Shown: one piece after another, positions 1 to 5,871 of the stretch
Numbering within the stretch: the stretch's first letter is position 1
Layout: every line of letters begins with the position of its first letter
Assembly (NCBI GenBank): GCA_015232735.1
Contig: JADFZC010000099.1
Span: 1-8,293 of the forward strand
Source of the DNA: Oligoflexales bacterium
GTDB lineage: Bacteria > Bdellovibrionota > Oligoflexia > Oligoflexales > Oligoflexaceae
Length of the DNA: 8,293 nt
Reading direction: 5' to 3'
The notes under the pieces: generated by a model
Database searches by the model: none
What the model was told of the DNA's origin: nothing
What the model saw: the letters and a program-made list of their open reading frames with translations, nothing else
Translations under genes and position numbers: made by a program

Positions 1-1
1 A

Positions 2-958
2 TCATGCTCAAATGCTTCCTTCTCTGGTGTCAGTCAAAATAAAAAAAAATCTCAGAAACCAGAGACCCCCAGCAATCAAGAAGTGAAACCAGATGTGTCT
101 ACCATAAAAGATGAGGATATCGTAAAAACGCTGTCCATTCCCAAGCACCCGAGCTCTTTTGCTGTTGTGATCGTTTCACCTGCGAAAACAATAGATAATG
201 AAAATCCCACTCAAATCAATATCACATTTGAAAAGGATGTAATCGGTTTTGAGATGAGTCAAATTACAATTACAGGAGCAAAACCGGAAAAACTCGAAGG
301 GAAAAAAAGCAATTTTGTCCTGACCATACAACCAACTCTCCAAAATGATGTGAATGTCAAAATTGAGGCAGGAGTTGTCAAAGACGAACAAGGAGGGGTT
401 AATCTGGCAGCATCATTAGTCATTCCTGTAAAAACAACTTCTGAGATCACCGCGGCACTTGATAACTTGAGATGGGAATTGCCTTGCTTCGGGTTGGGAC
501 TGGATTATTGCAGTTGCAAAAATGAGGCATCAGACGAAAAGCATTTGACAGGAGACAACAGCAAAACCTACAAAGTCAAACTGCGTTTTCGAGGCATCGT
601 TGAACAAAAGACATATATCGGGGGCAGCAATGACGGGGGATTCTGGCAGATTGGTGGAACGCCTGACAATGGAAGCTGGAATGTCTACAGACTGACCATA
701 TCCAACCCACCGCAGACTTATTATCTTAACCGCGGCCTGAGCGGTCTTTTTAATACCTACATTATTGATTATACTAAGGATATATATATGAGTAGCGGTG
801 CCACCATTAAAGTCGCAGCGTCAGCCATAGATGGATTGGAGATTACCAATCATGACAGAAACGGACGCGCGTTCATAATCCCCGATATTCCTCCTGCACC
901 AGCCCCCTTTCGCGGACAATTTGTCCAGATCAACGTGATCAGCATTGAGCCGCAGTAA
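2..958 (+). CDS. Probable lipoprotein with Ig-like domain, 5'-truncated by window edge
   Basis: The frame ending at the TAA at 956-958 stays open to the left edge, so the true start lies outside the window. The GTG at 83 is only an internal codon. The first visible residues are Ser-Cys-Ser-Asn-Ala-Ser, then a Lys/Pro/Gln-rich linker. A Cys (codon 5-7) after a small residue and before a disordered linker is what the lipidated cysteine of a lipoprotein looks like, but the signal peptide itself is not visible. About 165-440 encodes a bacterial Ig-like domain (motifs VSPAKTIDNENP, FEKDVIGF, ITITGAKPEKL, KDEQGGVNLAAS) resembling the Big_12 type. About 460-958 encodes a second domain that I do not recognise, starting WELPCFGLGLDYCSC (three Cys) with conserved-looking patches FRGIVEQKTYIGG and LTISNPPQTYYLNRG. 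Expected location is the outer membrane or cell surface, since +2 is Ser and not Asp. No function can be assigned. No neighbour on this strand is visible. Confidence 0.8.
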   Translation, partial: SCSNASFSGVSQNKKKSQKPETPSNQEVKPDVSTIKDEDIVKTLSIPKHPSSFAVVIVSPAKTIDNENPTQINITFEKDVIGFEMSQITITGAKPEKLEGKKSNFVLTIQPTLQNDVNVKIEAGVVKDEQGGVNLAASLVIPVKTTSEITAALDNLRWELPCFGLGLDYCSCKNEASDEKHLTGDNSKTYKVKLRFRGIVEQKTYIGGSNDGGFWQIGGTPDNGSWNVYRLTISNPPQTYYLNRGLSGLFNTYIIDYTKDIYMSSGATIKVAASAIDGLEITNHDRNGRAFIIPDIPPAPAPFRGQFVQINVISIEPQ

Positions 959-1021
959 CTTGGGATTTAAAGCCCGTGGCAAGTCACATTAACAAGGGAC
1001 CGCAACAATTTTAAATCCAAG
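959..1021. repeat. Imperfect inverted repeat directly after the lipoprotein stop codon
   Basis: The left arm CTTGGGATTTAAA (959-971) pairs with the right arm TTTAAATCCAAG (1010-1021). Twelve base pairs form with one bulged G, around a 38-nt loop. It starts at the base after the TAA. It lies between two convergent genes, so it could mark transcript ends, but neither side has a convincing T-tract and the loop is long. The rest of the 210-nt gap up to 1168 holds nothing else I can support, and I see no clear terminator for the xdh operon. Confidence 0.35.
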
Positions 1022-1168
1022 AGAAAGGCGAAAAGCGCAAACCGAAATGGCAAACGTCAAAAGTCGGGTATCAGCGATAAAGAATAAAGAGCGGGAGACG
1101 GTAAGGATCTCTGGCACGACAGATTTTTTCTCAAGGCTCAAAATATTCGTTTTAAAATCCTATATCCT

Positions 1169-1642
1169 CTACTTTTCAAGCGATTTCTTCGCCGCCTTGA
1201 AGATATTCTGATAGCCGGTGCATCTGCATAAATGACCGGAAATCTCCCTTTTTATCTCATCATCGGTAAACTCCTTCCCGCTTTCCGCGAGGGAAGTCGT
1301 GGTCAGGACAAGTCCCGGGGTGCAAAAGCCGCACTGTATCGCGCCCTCTTCCACAAAGGCCTTCTGAACCTTTGAGAGCTCTCCCTCCTTGCCGATTCCC
1401 TCGATGGTCGTAATTTTTTTCCCGTCAGCCCAGGCGGCAAGGTATATGCATGAGTTTATCGGAGTTCCATCTATCAGGACAGTGCATGCTCCGCATTCAC
1501 CAACTGAACATCCCTGTTTTACGCCAGTAAGATGAAGCTTCTCCCTCAGGAGATCAAGCAGCGACAGGCGTATGTCAATTTCAAGTCTGTACGGCTTGTC
1601 ATTTACGGTAACACTTATTTTTTTTGTTGTTTCATCGCTCAA
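1169..1642 (-). CDS. xdhC: Xanthine dehydrogenase-type [2Fe-2S] subunit (XdhC)
   Basis: This is the iron-sulfur subunit of a molybdenum hydroxylase. It carries electrons from the molybdopterin site in XdhA to the FAD in XdhB, in the cytoplasm. The 157-aa product has the two expected cluster domains. An N-terminal plant-ferredoxin-type domain has Cys45, 50, 53 and 65 (GCSVGECGACTVLIDG). A C-terminal helical domain has Cys104, 107, 139 and 141 (QCGFCTPG and HLCRCTGY). Length and order match E. coli XdhC (about 159 aa). I place the start at the TTG at 1642-1640. It has GAGGA seven bases upstream, forms a TTGA overlap with the xdhB stop, and gives the family length. An ATG at 1735 would add 31 residues of unrelated character and overlap xdhB by 97 nt. 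It is the last gene of the operon. The identity to this subunit family is certain, the substrate is not. Confidence 0.93.
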   Translation of the reverse strand: MSDETTKKISVTVNDKPYRLEIDIRLSLLDLLREKLHLTGVKQGCSVGECGACTVLIDGTPINSCIYLAAWADGKKITTIEGIGKEGELSKVQKAFVEEGAIQCGFCTPGLVLTTTSLAESGKEFTDDEIKREISGHLCRCTGYQNIFKAAKKSLEK

Positions 1643-1654
1643 TGTTGTTTCCTC
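1639..1654 (-). promoter_or_regulatory. RBS and TTGA stop/start overlap coupling xdhB to xdhC
   Basis: On the minus strand GAGGA (1654-1650) is followed by seven bases and then TTGA. TTG (1642-1640) starts xdhC and TGA (1641-1639) stops xdhB. The arrangement has the form of the common ATGA overlap that favours translational re-initiation, and would keep the two subunits in balance. Confidence 0.75.
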
Positions 1655-2514
1655 GCCCTCAGGGCCGCTTCCGTAAGCGCCCTTTTTGTCAGAACTTCGA
1701 TAAGATGTTCCCTGTATGCCTTTGATGCGCGCCATGAGTCCCTTGCCTTTGACGATTTGACCGCAAGTCTTGCCGTCTCGCTGGTGACCGATTCATCAGC
1801 CATTTTTCCCACAGCATATTTTTCAGCTTCGTCGCATCTTATCGGGACAGGCGCAGCCACTCCAAGACCGATTCTTACATCCGCAAACCTGCCATCGGAA
1901 ATCCTGCATACGACTGAAACACCAAGGTTTGCTATATCCATGGCCTTGCGGATGCACCACTTGATGTAGTGGCTTCCAGTGTCTTTGTAATCGTTCTTTG
2001 ATATAAGGATTTGTGTAAGAATTTCCCCCGGGTTCAGGTTGACCTTGCCTGGACCGGCATAAAATTCCCGGATGGGAACGATTCTTGCCCCACTCTTTGA
2101 CTCGATTTTAAGCCTGGCATTCAAGGCAAAGAGCGTGGAGGCGCTGTCTGCCGATACAGCACCGTTGCATATGTTCCCGCCGATGGTCGCGATGTTCCTG
2201 ATCTGGGGACCGCCCATGGAAACCGCCGCCTCACACAGCGAAGGAAGGTTTTCTCTAATTACGGGATGAAAAAATATCCTTGAGAAGGTGGCCATTGCCG
2301 AGATGATCACGGTTCCATCGCTCTGAAGTGAAATTTCCTCGAGTTCCCTGATTTTTCTCAAGCTCAAAAGGGAGGCCCCCTGCATATCCCCATGATGAAG
2401 CTTGATCAGTACGTCGGTACCTCCGGCGACAATCCTGATATTCGAATCCTGCTCAAGCATTTCCATGGCTTCTTCCAGCGTCGATGGCTCCATGAGATTC
2501 TGTATGTCAAACAC
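1639..2514 (-). CDS. xdhB: Xanthine dehydrogenase-type FAD-binding subunit (XdhB)
   Basis: This is the flavin subunit of the molybdenum hydroxylase, which takes electrons from the [2Fe-2S] subunit and hands them to the final acceptor. The 291-aa product has the CoxM/XdhB FAD motifs AGGTDVL (residues 30-36) and GGPQIRNIATIGGN (101-114), followed by CNGAVSADSA. It ends in the CO-dehydrogenase-flavoprotein C-terminal domain with RDSWRASKAYREHLI. From memory it aligns along its whole length with E. coli XdhB (292 aa), including the GGTDVLIxLHH and RxAMDI patches. The start is the GTG at 2514: AAAGGAG lies nine bases upstream and the protein then begins MFDIQNL, as E. coli begins MFDF. A longer frame up to 2625 would overlap xdhA and adds unrelated residues. 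There is no extra cysteine-rich loop of the 4-hydroxybenzoyl-CoA reductase kind. Confidence 0.93.
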   Translation of the reverse strand: MFDIQNLMEPSTLEEAMEMLEQDSNIRIVAGGTDVLIKLHHGDMQGASLLSLRKIRELEEISLQSDGTVIISAMATFSRIFFHPVIRENLPSLCEAAVSMGGPQIRNIATIGGNICNGAVSADSASTLFALNARLKIESKSGARIVPIREFYAGPGKVNLNPGEILTQILISKNDYKDTGSHYIKWCIRKAMDIANLGVSVVCRISDGRFADVRIGLGVAAPVPIRCDEAEKYAVGKMADESVTSETARLAVKSSKARDSWRASKAYREHLIEVLTKRALTEAALRARKQH

Positions 2515-2523
2515 TTTGAAGCA

Positions 2524-2530
2524 CTCCTTT
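2524..2530 (-). promoter_or_regulatory. Strong ribosome binding site deciding the xdhB start
   Basis: AAAGGAG on the minus strand begins at the base after the xdhA stop (TAG, 2533-2531) and lies nine bases before the GTG at 2514. It excludes the longer upstream frame and shows that xdhA and xdhB are separated by only 16 nt. Confidence 0.7.
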
Positions 2531-4975
2531 CTAAAGCAGTCCAACCTCTTTGAATTTTTCGAATACCGCCTGCGGGTACATGGGAACACTGTTGAACGCA
2601 ACCCCGGTGGCGTCCAGCACGGCATTTCTTATTGCAGGTGCGGGGGATATCGCGGGAGGCTCTCCAAGCGATTTATGACCGAATGAACCTCCCGCATCGA
2701 ACGTCTCAACAAATGCCACACCTATTTCAGGGGTGTCAAGGATAGTCTGTAGCTTGTAATCCAGAAGATTGTTGTTGAGAGGCTTTCCGGTTTTCTCGTT
2801 GAAAAGCATCTGTTCCGTCAGTGCATATCCGAGGCCCATGCTTACGCCCCCGTGTACCTGCGCCTCGGCCATCTTCGGGTTGATTATCACACCGGAATCA
2901 TGAATGTTATAGATTTCGAGAACCTCAATCCTTCCGGTCTGCATGTCGACCTCCACCTCGGTAAAGGTTACGCCGTATGACATCGCGTTGACTCTCACGT
3001 TTGCCGATGTATCGCTTGTTATCGGTTCGGCGTGAATCCTGTCATAAAAAGACTCCATTGCGACATCCTCGATGGAACAGATCTTTCTTCCAATCTGTCT
3101 TTCAATGATTACACCATTTTCTATGTCCATTTCGCTTTCGCTGAGACCGGTTTTCCTGCTGGCGATTTTAAGGACCTTCCCTCTTACCTCCATGGCAGCC
3201 TTTTTTACGGCCACGCCAGTTATGAAAGTCTGTCTTGAGGCGTAAGCTCCGGTATCAAAGGGAGAAATGTCAGTATCCTGAGTGGTCACAACATGCACCA
3301 TGTCTATTGGAATGCCCAGTACCTCCGAGGTCATCTGTGCAAAAGCCGTGTCGCTTCCCTGTCCGATTTCAGTCGCCCCTATTTGAAGCTGCACCGACCC
3401 GTCCTGGTTCATCACGATTCTTGCCCCCGCAAGTTCAAGGCCGACCGGGTGTGTGCCTGACCCGTAGCTGAAACAGGCCATGCCGACGCCCCTTCTCTTT
3501 TCCGCTGATGTCTGATGTTGGTACAGTCTCTTTTTTTTATCCCATCCTATCAGCTGTTTGCCTTTCTCGATGCATTCAGGTATGCCGAAGGAACGGACTA
3601 CGTTTTTTGTGAGCGGGTCCATATGCCCGACGCTTATCAGATTCGCTTTTCTCAACTCTGTGGGATCCATACCAAGCCTGATGGAAATATCGTCAAGATG
3701 ACTCTCCAGGGCGAAAGATATCTGAGGCACTCCATAGCCTCTCATCGCACCGGCGACAGGAAGGTTTGTATAGACGGTTTTGGGCTGATAGTTTACGGCA
3801 TCGAAATTATAAAGAGGCCTGAATTTACTGCCTGCGCTCATGGCGATGGAATGTCCATGCGACGCATATGCCCCGTTGTTTGATATTACCCTGATGTCGA
3901 TTCCGGTCAGTTTTTTGTCCTTTGACACCGCGGTTCTGATCTTGAATTTCATTGCGTGCCTTGTCCTGGTATCGATGAAGCACTCTTCCCTTGTAAGGGC
4001 GTATCGGACAGGCTTTCCCTTTGCGGCAATGGACATTGCCGCCGTGAGCGGTTCGATCACCACATCCTGCTTGTTTCCAAAACCGCCGCCTATGTGCGGT
4101 TTTATGACCCTTACCCTTCCCCAGGGGAGACCGAGCGCCTGTGCGACGATTCTCCTGACGATATGCGGGATCTGTGTCGATGAGACGATCACAATCCTGC
4201 CGTCTGTATCGACGTAGGAATATGCCGAGTGGTTTTCTATGTGGCAGTGCTGCACGATGCTTGTTGAAAATTCACCGTCAAACACTCTGTCGGCATCCCT
4301 GACCGCTTTTGCCAGGTCGCCAAATTGCACTCCGAACGAGCTTATTATGTTGCCGGGTTTCTCCTCATGTATTACTGGAGCGCCATCGGCCATCGCCTTT
4401 TCAGGATCGATGACATGCGGAAGGACCTCATAGTCCACCTCAATAAGTTTCAGAGCCTTTTGAGCTGTCAATTCGTCAGTCGCCACGACCGCTGCCACCG
4501 CATCGCCGACAAACCGTGCCTTGTCTGTAAGAATCATTTTGTCTTCTACGTCGCGGTGCGACGCATCGAGCGACCAGGGATGCCCGGCTGTGGCAAACTT
4601 TATTTTTGGAAGATCCATGTGGGTGATGACGGCTTCAACACCACTGAGCGCCCTGGCCTTTTCAACGCTGAATCCTTTTATTCTGGCGTGGGCGTATGGG
4701 CTTCTCAGAACCTTTCCCACCAGCATGTCGCGTTCGAAGAAGTCGTCCGCGTATTTTGCCTTGCCGGTTACCTTGGCTATGGCGTCGAGTCTTTGGACGT
4801 TTTTGCCAAGAATCCTGTAGGAAATTTTTTCGCCTGCGGTTTCAAGCGGCGGATGCCCGGAGACTTTGCCGCCTTCAGTGTCATGATCCCTAAATTCCCT
4901 GGTGTTCGTCTTCACCGCGATCTTGGAGTAATACCCTCTCGCCTCAACATCATTTTGGAATTCTTTATGTGACAT
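2531..4975 (-). CDS. xdhA: Xanthine dehydrogenase-type molybdopterin-binding subunit (XdhA)
   Basis: This is the catalytic subunit of a xanthine oxidase-family molybdenum hydroxylase, which hydroxylates a carbon of an N-heterocycle or similar substrate using water. With the ATG at 4975 it has 814 aa. The conserved domain begins near residue 55 (KVTGKAKYADD). Cofactor motifs are SSTQIPH (Gln268), GGGFGNKQD (296-304), AMRGYGVPQ (410-418) and GATEIGQG (533-540). The general-base glutamate is Glu772 in SLGEPP. Gln303 stands where bovine xanthine oxidase has the purine-binding Glu802, and the Arg880 position falls in HSIAMSA (375-381) with no arginine. As I recall it, E. coli XdhA shows the same Gln and also no arginine. 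The roughly 50-residue N-terminal region before the domain is longer than in E. coli XdhA (about 750 aa). A TTG at 5002 with GAGGT five bases upstream is an alternative start (823 aa). First gene of the operon. Confidence 0.93.
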   Translation of the reverse strand: MSHKEFQNDVEARGYYSKIAVKTNTREFRDHDTEGGKVSGHPPLETAGEKISYRILGKNVQRLDAIAKVTGKAKYADDFFERDMLVGKVLRSPYAHARIKGFSVEKARALSGVEAVITHMDLPKIKFATAGHPWSLDASHRDVEDKMILTDKARFVGDAVAAVVATDELTAQKALKLIEVDYEVLPHVIDPEKAMADGAPVIHEEKPGNIISSFGVQFGDLAKAVRDADRVFDGEFSTSIVQHCHIENHSAYSYVDTDGRIVIVSSTQIPHIVRRIVAQALGLPWGRVRVIKPHIGGGFGNKQDVVIEPLTAAMSIAAKGKPVRYALTREECFIDTRTRHAMKFKIRTAVSKDKKLTGIDIRVISNNGAYASHGHSIAMSAGSKFRPLYNFDAVNYQPKTVYTNLPVAGAMRGYGVPQISFALESHLDDISIRLGMDPTELRKANLISVGHMDPLTKNVVRSFGIPECIEKGKQLIGWDKKKRLYQHQTSAEKRRGVGMACFSYGSGTHPVGLELAGARIVMNQDGSVQLQIGATEIGQGSDTAFAQMTSEVLGIPIDMVHVVTTQDTDISPFDTGAYASRQTFITGVAVKKAAMEVRGKVLKIASRKTGLSESEMDIENGVIIERQIGRKICSIEDVAMESFYDRIHAEPITSDTSANVRVNAMSYGVTFTEVEVDMQTGRIEVLEIYNIHDSGVIINPKMAEAQVHGGVSMGLGYALTEQMLFNEKTGKPLNNNLLDYKLQTILDTPEIGVAFVETFDAGGSFGHKSLGEPPAISPAPAIRNAVLDATGVAFNSVPMYPQAVFEKFKEVGLL

Positions 4976-5007
4976 CGTGTAACCTGTTTTTGTATGCCCC
5001 AATGTTG

Positions 5008-5012
5008 ACCTC
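5008..5012 (-). promoter_or_regulatory. Shine-Dalgarno-like GAGGT favouring the alternative TTG start of xdhA
   Basis: GAGGT lies five bases before the TTG at 5002-5000. The ATG at 4975 has only AGG seven bases upstream. The start is therefore unresolved. I prefer ATG on codon preference alone, though xdhC in the same operon also seems to use TTG. Confidence 0.4.
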
Positions 5013-5039
5013 TAAAGCGAATAAGCTGCTATTCACAGT

Positions 5040-5054
5040 ATGCTTTTTAAGCAT
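5040..5054. repeat. Palindrome ATGCTT-TTT-AAGCAT over the xdh -10 region
   Basis: This is a perfect 6-bp inverted repeat with a 3-bp spacer. It covers the candidate -10 of the xdh promoter, where a bound protein would block RNA polymerase. It could equally form a weak hairpin at the 5' end of the transcript. No regulator gene is in the window. Confidence 0.35.
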
Positions 5055-5073
5055 TATTGGGGAGTATAGTCAA
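5045..5073 (-). promoter_or_regulatory. Candidate sigma-70-type promoter of xdhABC
   Basis: Reading the minus strand, TTGACT (5073-5068) is followed after 17 bases by TTAAAA (5050-5045). Transcription would start near 5037 and leave a short leader before xdhA. An alternative -10, TATACT (5068-5063), has only a poor -35. Only sequence resemblance supports this. The palindromes around it suggest regulation. Confidence 0.35.
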
Positions 5074-5074
5074 T

Positions 5075-5091
5075 TATCAAATTAGTTGATA
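5075..5091. repeat. Palindrome TATCAA-N5-TTGATA just upstream of the xdh -35
   Basis: This is a perfect 6-bp inverted repeat with a 5-bp spacer (ATTAG), centred 12-13 bp upstream of the candidate -35 TTGACT. Size and position would suit a dimeric DNA-binding activator or repressor site. In AT-rich DNA a chance occurrence is possible. Confidence 0.4.
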
Positions 5092-5109
5092 GAGGAAAAA
5101 ATCACTGGC

Positions 5110-5125
5110 ATATTCTTAAGCATAT
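5110..5125. repeat. Near-palindrome ATATTCTTAAGCATAT in the xdh leader
   Basis: ATAT and ATAT flank a central CTTAAG, with one mismatched pair (T/C). The right part, TTAAGCATATCGGGG (5116-5130), resembles TTAAGCATTATTGGGG (5047-5062) over the -10 palindrome, so the same motif occurs twice in the same orientation about 69 bp apart. Confidence 0.3.
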
Positions 5126-5181
5126 CGGGGCGTTGCATGGTGACGTCCACCTGACCGGAATTTTGCGGGTTATCATGATTT

Positions 5182-5727
5182 CTAATATGGGAAACCGCTG
5201 TTTATCTGCATTGTGCAGGCTGCCTCGCCGCTTTTGTCCCCAGAGGTGACTGTCTGGCAGGAGAGCTGGAATACGTCCCGGTAAATGATATAGCCGGCCC
5301 GCAGGTTTCTGACCGTGCCTTTATGATAATTGCCGATCAGCTTGAAGATTCCCTCCGATGTGGAATCGTGCAGAGTGAATTTCCGATTCTCTGCTTCAAA
5401 TTCACAGTTGGCATTCTTGTTTGTATACGAAGGGTGAATTGACGAGCAGGAGACCTTGTCTGCAACGACCGGCTCCTTCTCCCCATCTTTTTTCAGTCCG
5501 GCGGTATGAAGAAGATTGATCATGTCAGCGGCATCCTTGCTGCTGAATGTCAGCGTCTCTCTGTGAGCAAGCTTTCTGGTTACTCTATCGCTTTCCCCCT
5601 GATTGTCGGACGGGGTCTTATCGGCTGAGGTCCTTGAGGTCTCCTGCGACAGGCCTCCGCAGGCTGTGATGATGATGGTTGATGTGATCAAGGCTATTAT
5701 CCAGCTTCTTTTACAAGTAGTTTTCAT
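5182..5727 (-). CDS. Small orphan lipoprotein with four cysteines
   Basis: The 181-aa product starts with positively charged MKTTCKRSW, a hydrophobic stretch and a lipobox IIITAC, so cleavage and lipidation are expected at Cys23. With Gly at +2 the outer membrane is the likely destination. Residues 26-55 are a polar, Ser/Thr/Asp-rich linker. The rest (about 55-181) is a single compact region I do not recognise. It has four cysteines (94, 108, 157, 171) spaced 14 apart in each pair, which would suit two disulfides in the periplasm. The start is the ATG at 5727, since AGGAG lies eight bases upstream and gives a proper signal peptide. A TTG at 5757 would put ten residues in front of it. The gene lies between the xdh leader and a divergent kinase gene and has its own likely promoter at 5766-5794, so I see no operon partner. 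No function is proposed. Confidence 0.8.
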   Translation of the reverse strand: MKTTCKRSWIIALITSTIIITACGGLSQETSRTSADKTPSDNQGESDRVTRKLAHRETLTFSSKDAADMINLLHTAGLKKDGEKEPVVADKVSCSSIHPSYTNKNANCEFEAENRKFTLHDSTSEGIFKLIGNYHKGTVRNLRAGYIIYRDVFQLSCQTVTSGDKSGEAACTMQINSGFPY

Positions 5728-5735
5728 ATTTGGTA

Positions 5736-5740
5736 CTCCT
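5736..5740 (-). promoter_or_regulatory. Ribosome binding site deciding the lipoprotein start at 5727
   Basis: AGGAG on the minus strand lies eight bases before the ATG at 5727-5725. It favours this start over the in-frame TTG at 5757. Confidence 0.7.
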
Positions 5741-5765
5741 ATTTCCAAAAACAACAATTAACAGT

Positions 5766-5794
5766 TTAATCGTTTGCGAACTTCGCGCTGTCAA
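5766..5794 (-). promoter_or_regulatory. Candidate promoter of the small lipoprotein, with a spacer palindrome
   Basis: A consensus -35 TTGACA (5794-5789, minus strand) is followed after 17 bases by GATTAA (5771-5766), a weak -10. The spacer holds a perfect palindrome GCGAA-C-TTCGC (5776-5786), the place where a repressor often binds. It lies about 40 bp upstream of the start codon. Confidence 0.45.
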
Positions 5795-5819
5795 GGTGCC
5801 TTTTATGCAATATCAGGGC

Positions 5820-5836
5820 CATATGGTATATGGTAC
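5820..5836. repeat. Tandem ATATGGT repeat with embedded palindrome
   Basis: ATATGGT occurs twice in a row (5821-5827 and 5828-5834), and CATAT-GGT-ATATG (5820-5832) is a perfect 5-bp inverted repeat. It lies upstream of the lipoprotein promoter and could be a regulator site or chance. Confidence 0.3.
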
Positions 5837-5871
5837 TAATGTTCTGAAATTATTGGGTTAGATATTTTATC

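Noticed and set aside
4..42. Short ATG frame at the left edge (ATG at 4-6, TAA at 40-42)
   Set aside because: Only 12 codons, no ribosome site, and it overlaps the open lipoprotein frame.
83..958. GTG at 83 as the start of the left-hand gene
   Set aside because: The frame continues without a stop to the window edge and upstream codons include a plausible lipoprotein cysteine and linker. There is no proper ribosome site before 83.
1047..1211. 54-codon + frame in the gap between the lipoprotein and xdhC
   Set aside because: No convincing ribosome site, a Lys/Arg-rich then Phe-rich composition, and the last part runs antisense into the xdhC coding end. Most likely chance.
4325..4972. 215-codon open frame on the + strand opposite xdhA
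   Set aside because: It lies entirely antisense to a strongly supported molybdenum-subunit gene. Its product is rich in Cys, Arg and Phe without any domain and there is no ribosome site, as expected for the mirror of a moderately G+C-rich gene. The same holds for + frames at 1532-1969, 3515-3883 and 3840-4217.
5003..5181. Riboswitch in the xdh leader, for example a guanine or molybdenum-cofactor type
   Set aside because: I found only short AT-rich palindromes and no multi-helix junction or conserved core that would match a known riboswitch. The leader from the candidate start site is also too short.
5805..5861. 18-codon ATG frame preceded by AAGGTG near the lipoprotein promoter
   Set aside because: A purine-rich stretch precedes it, but the peptide is made largely of the ATATGGT repeat and has no recognisable feature. 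It is too short to support.
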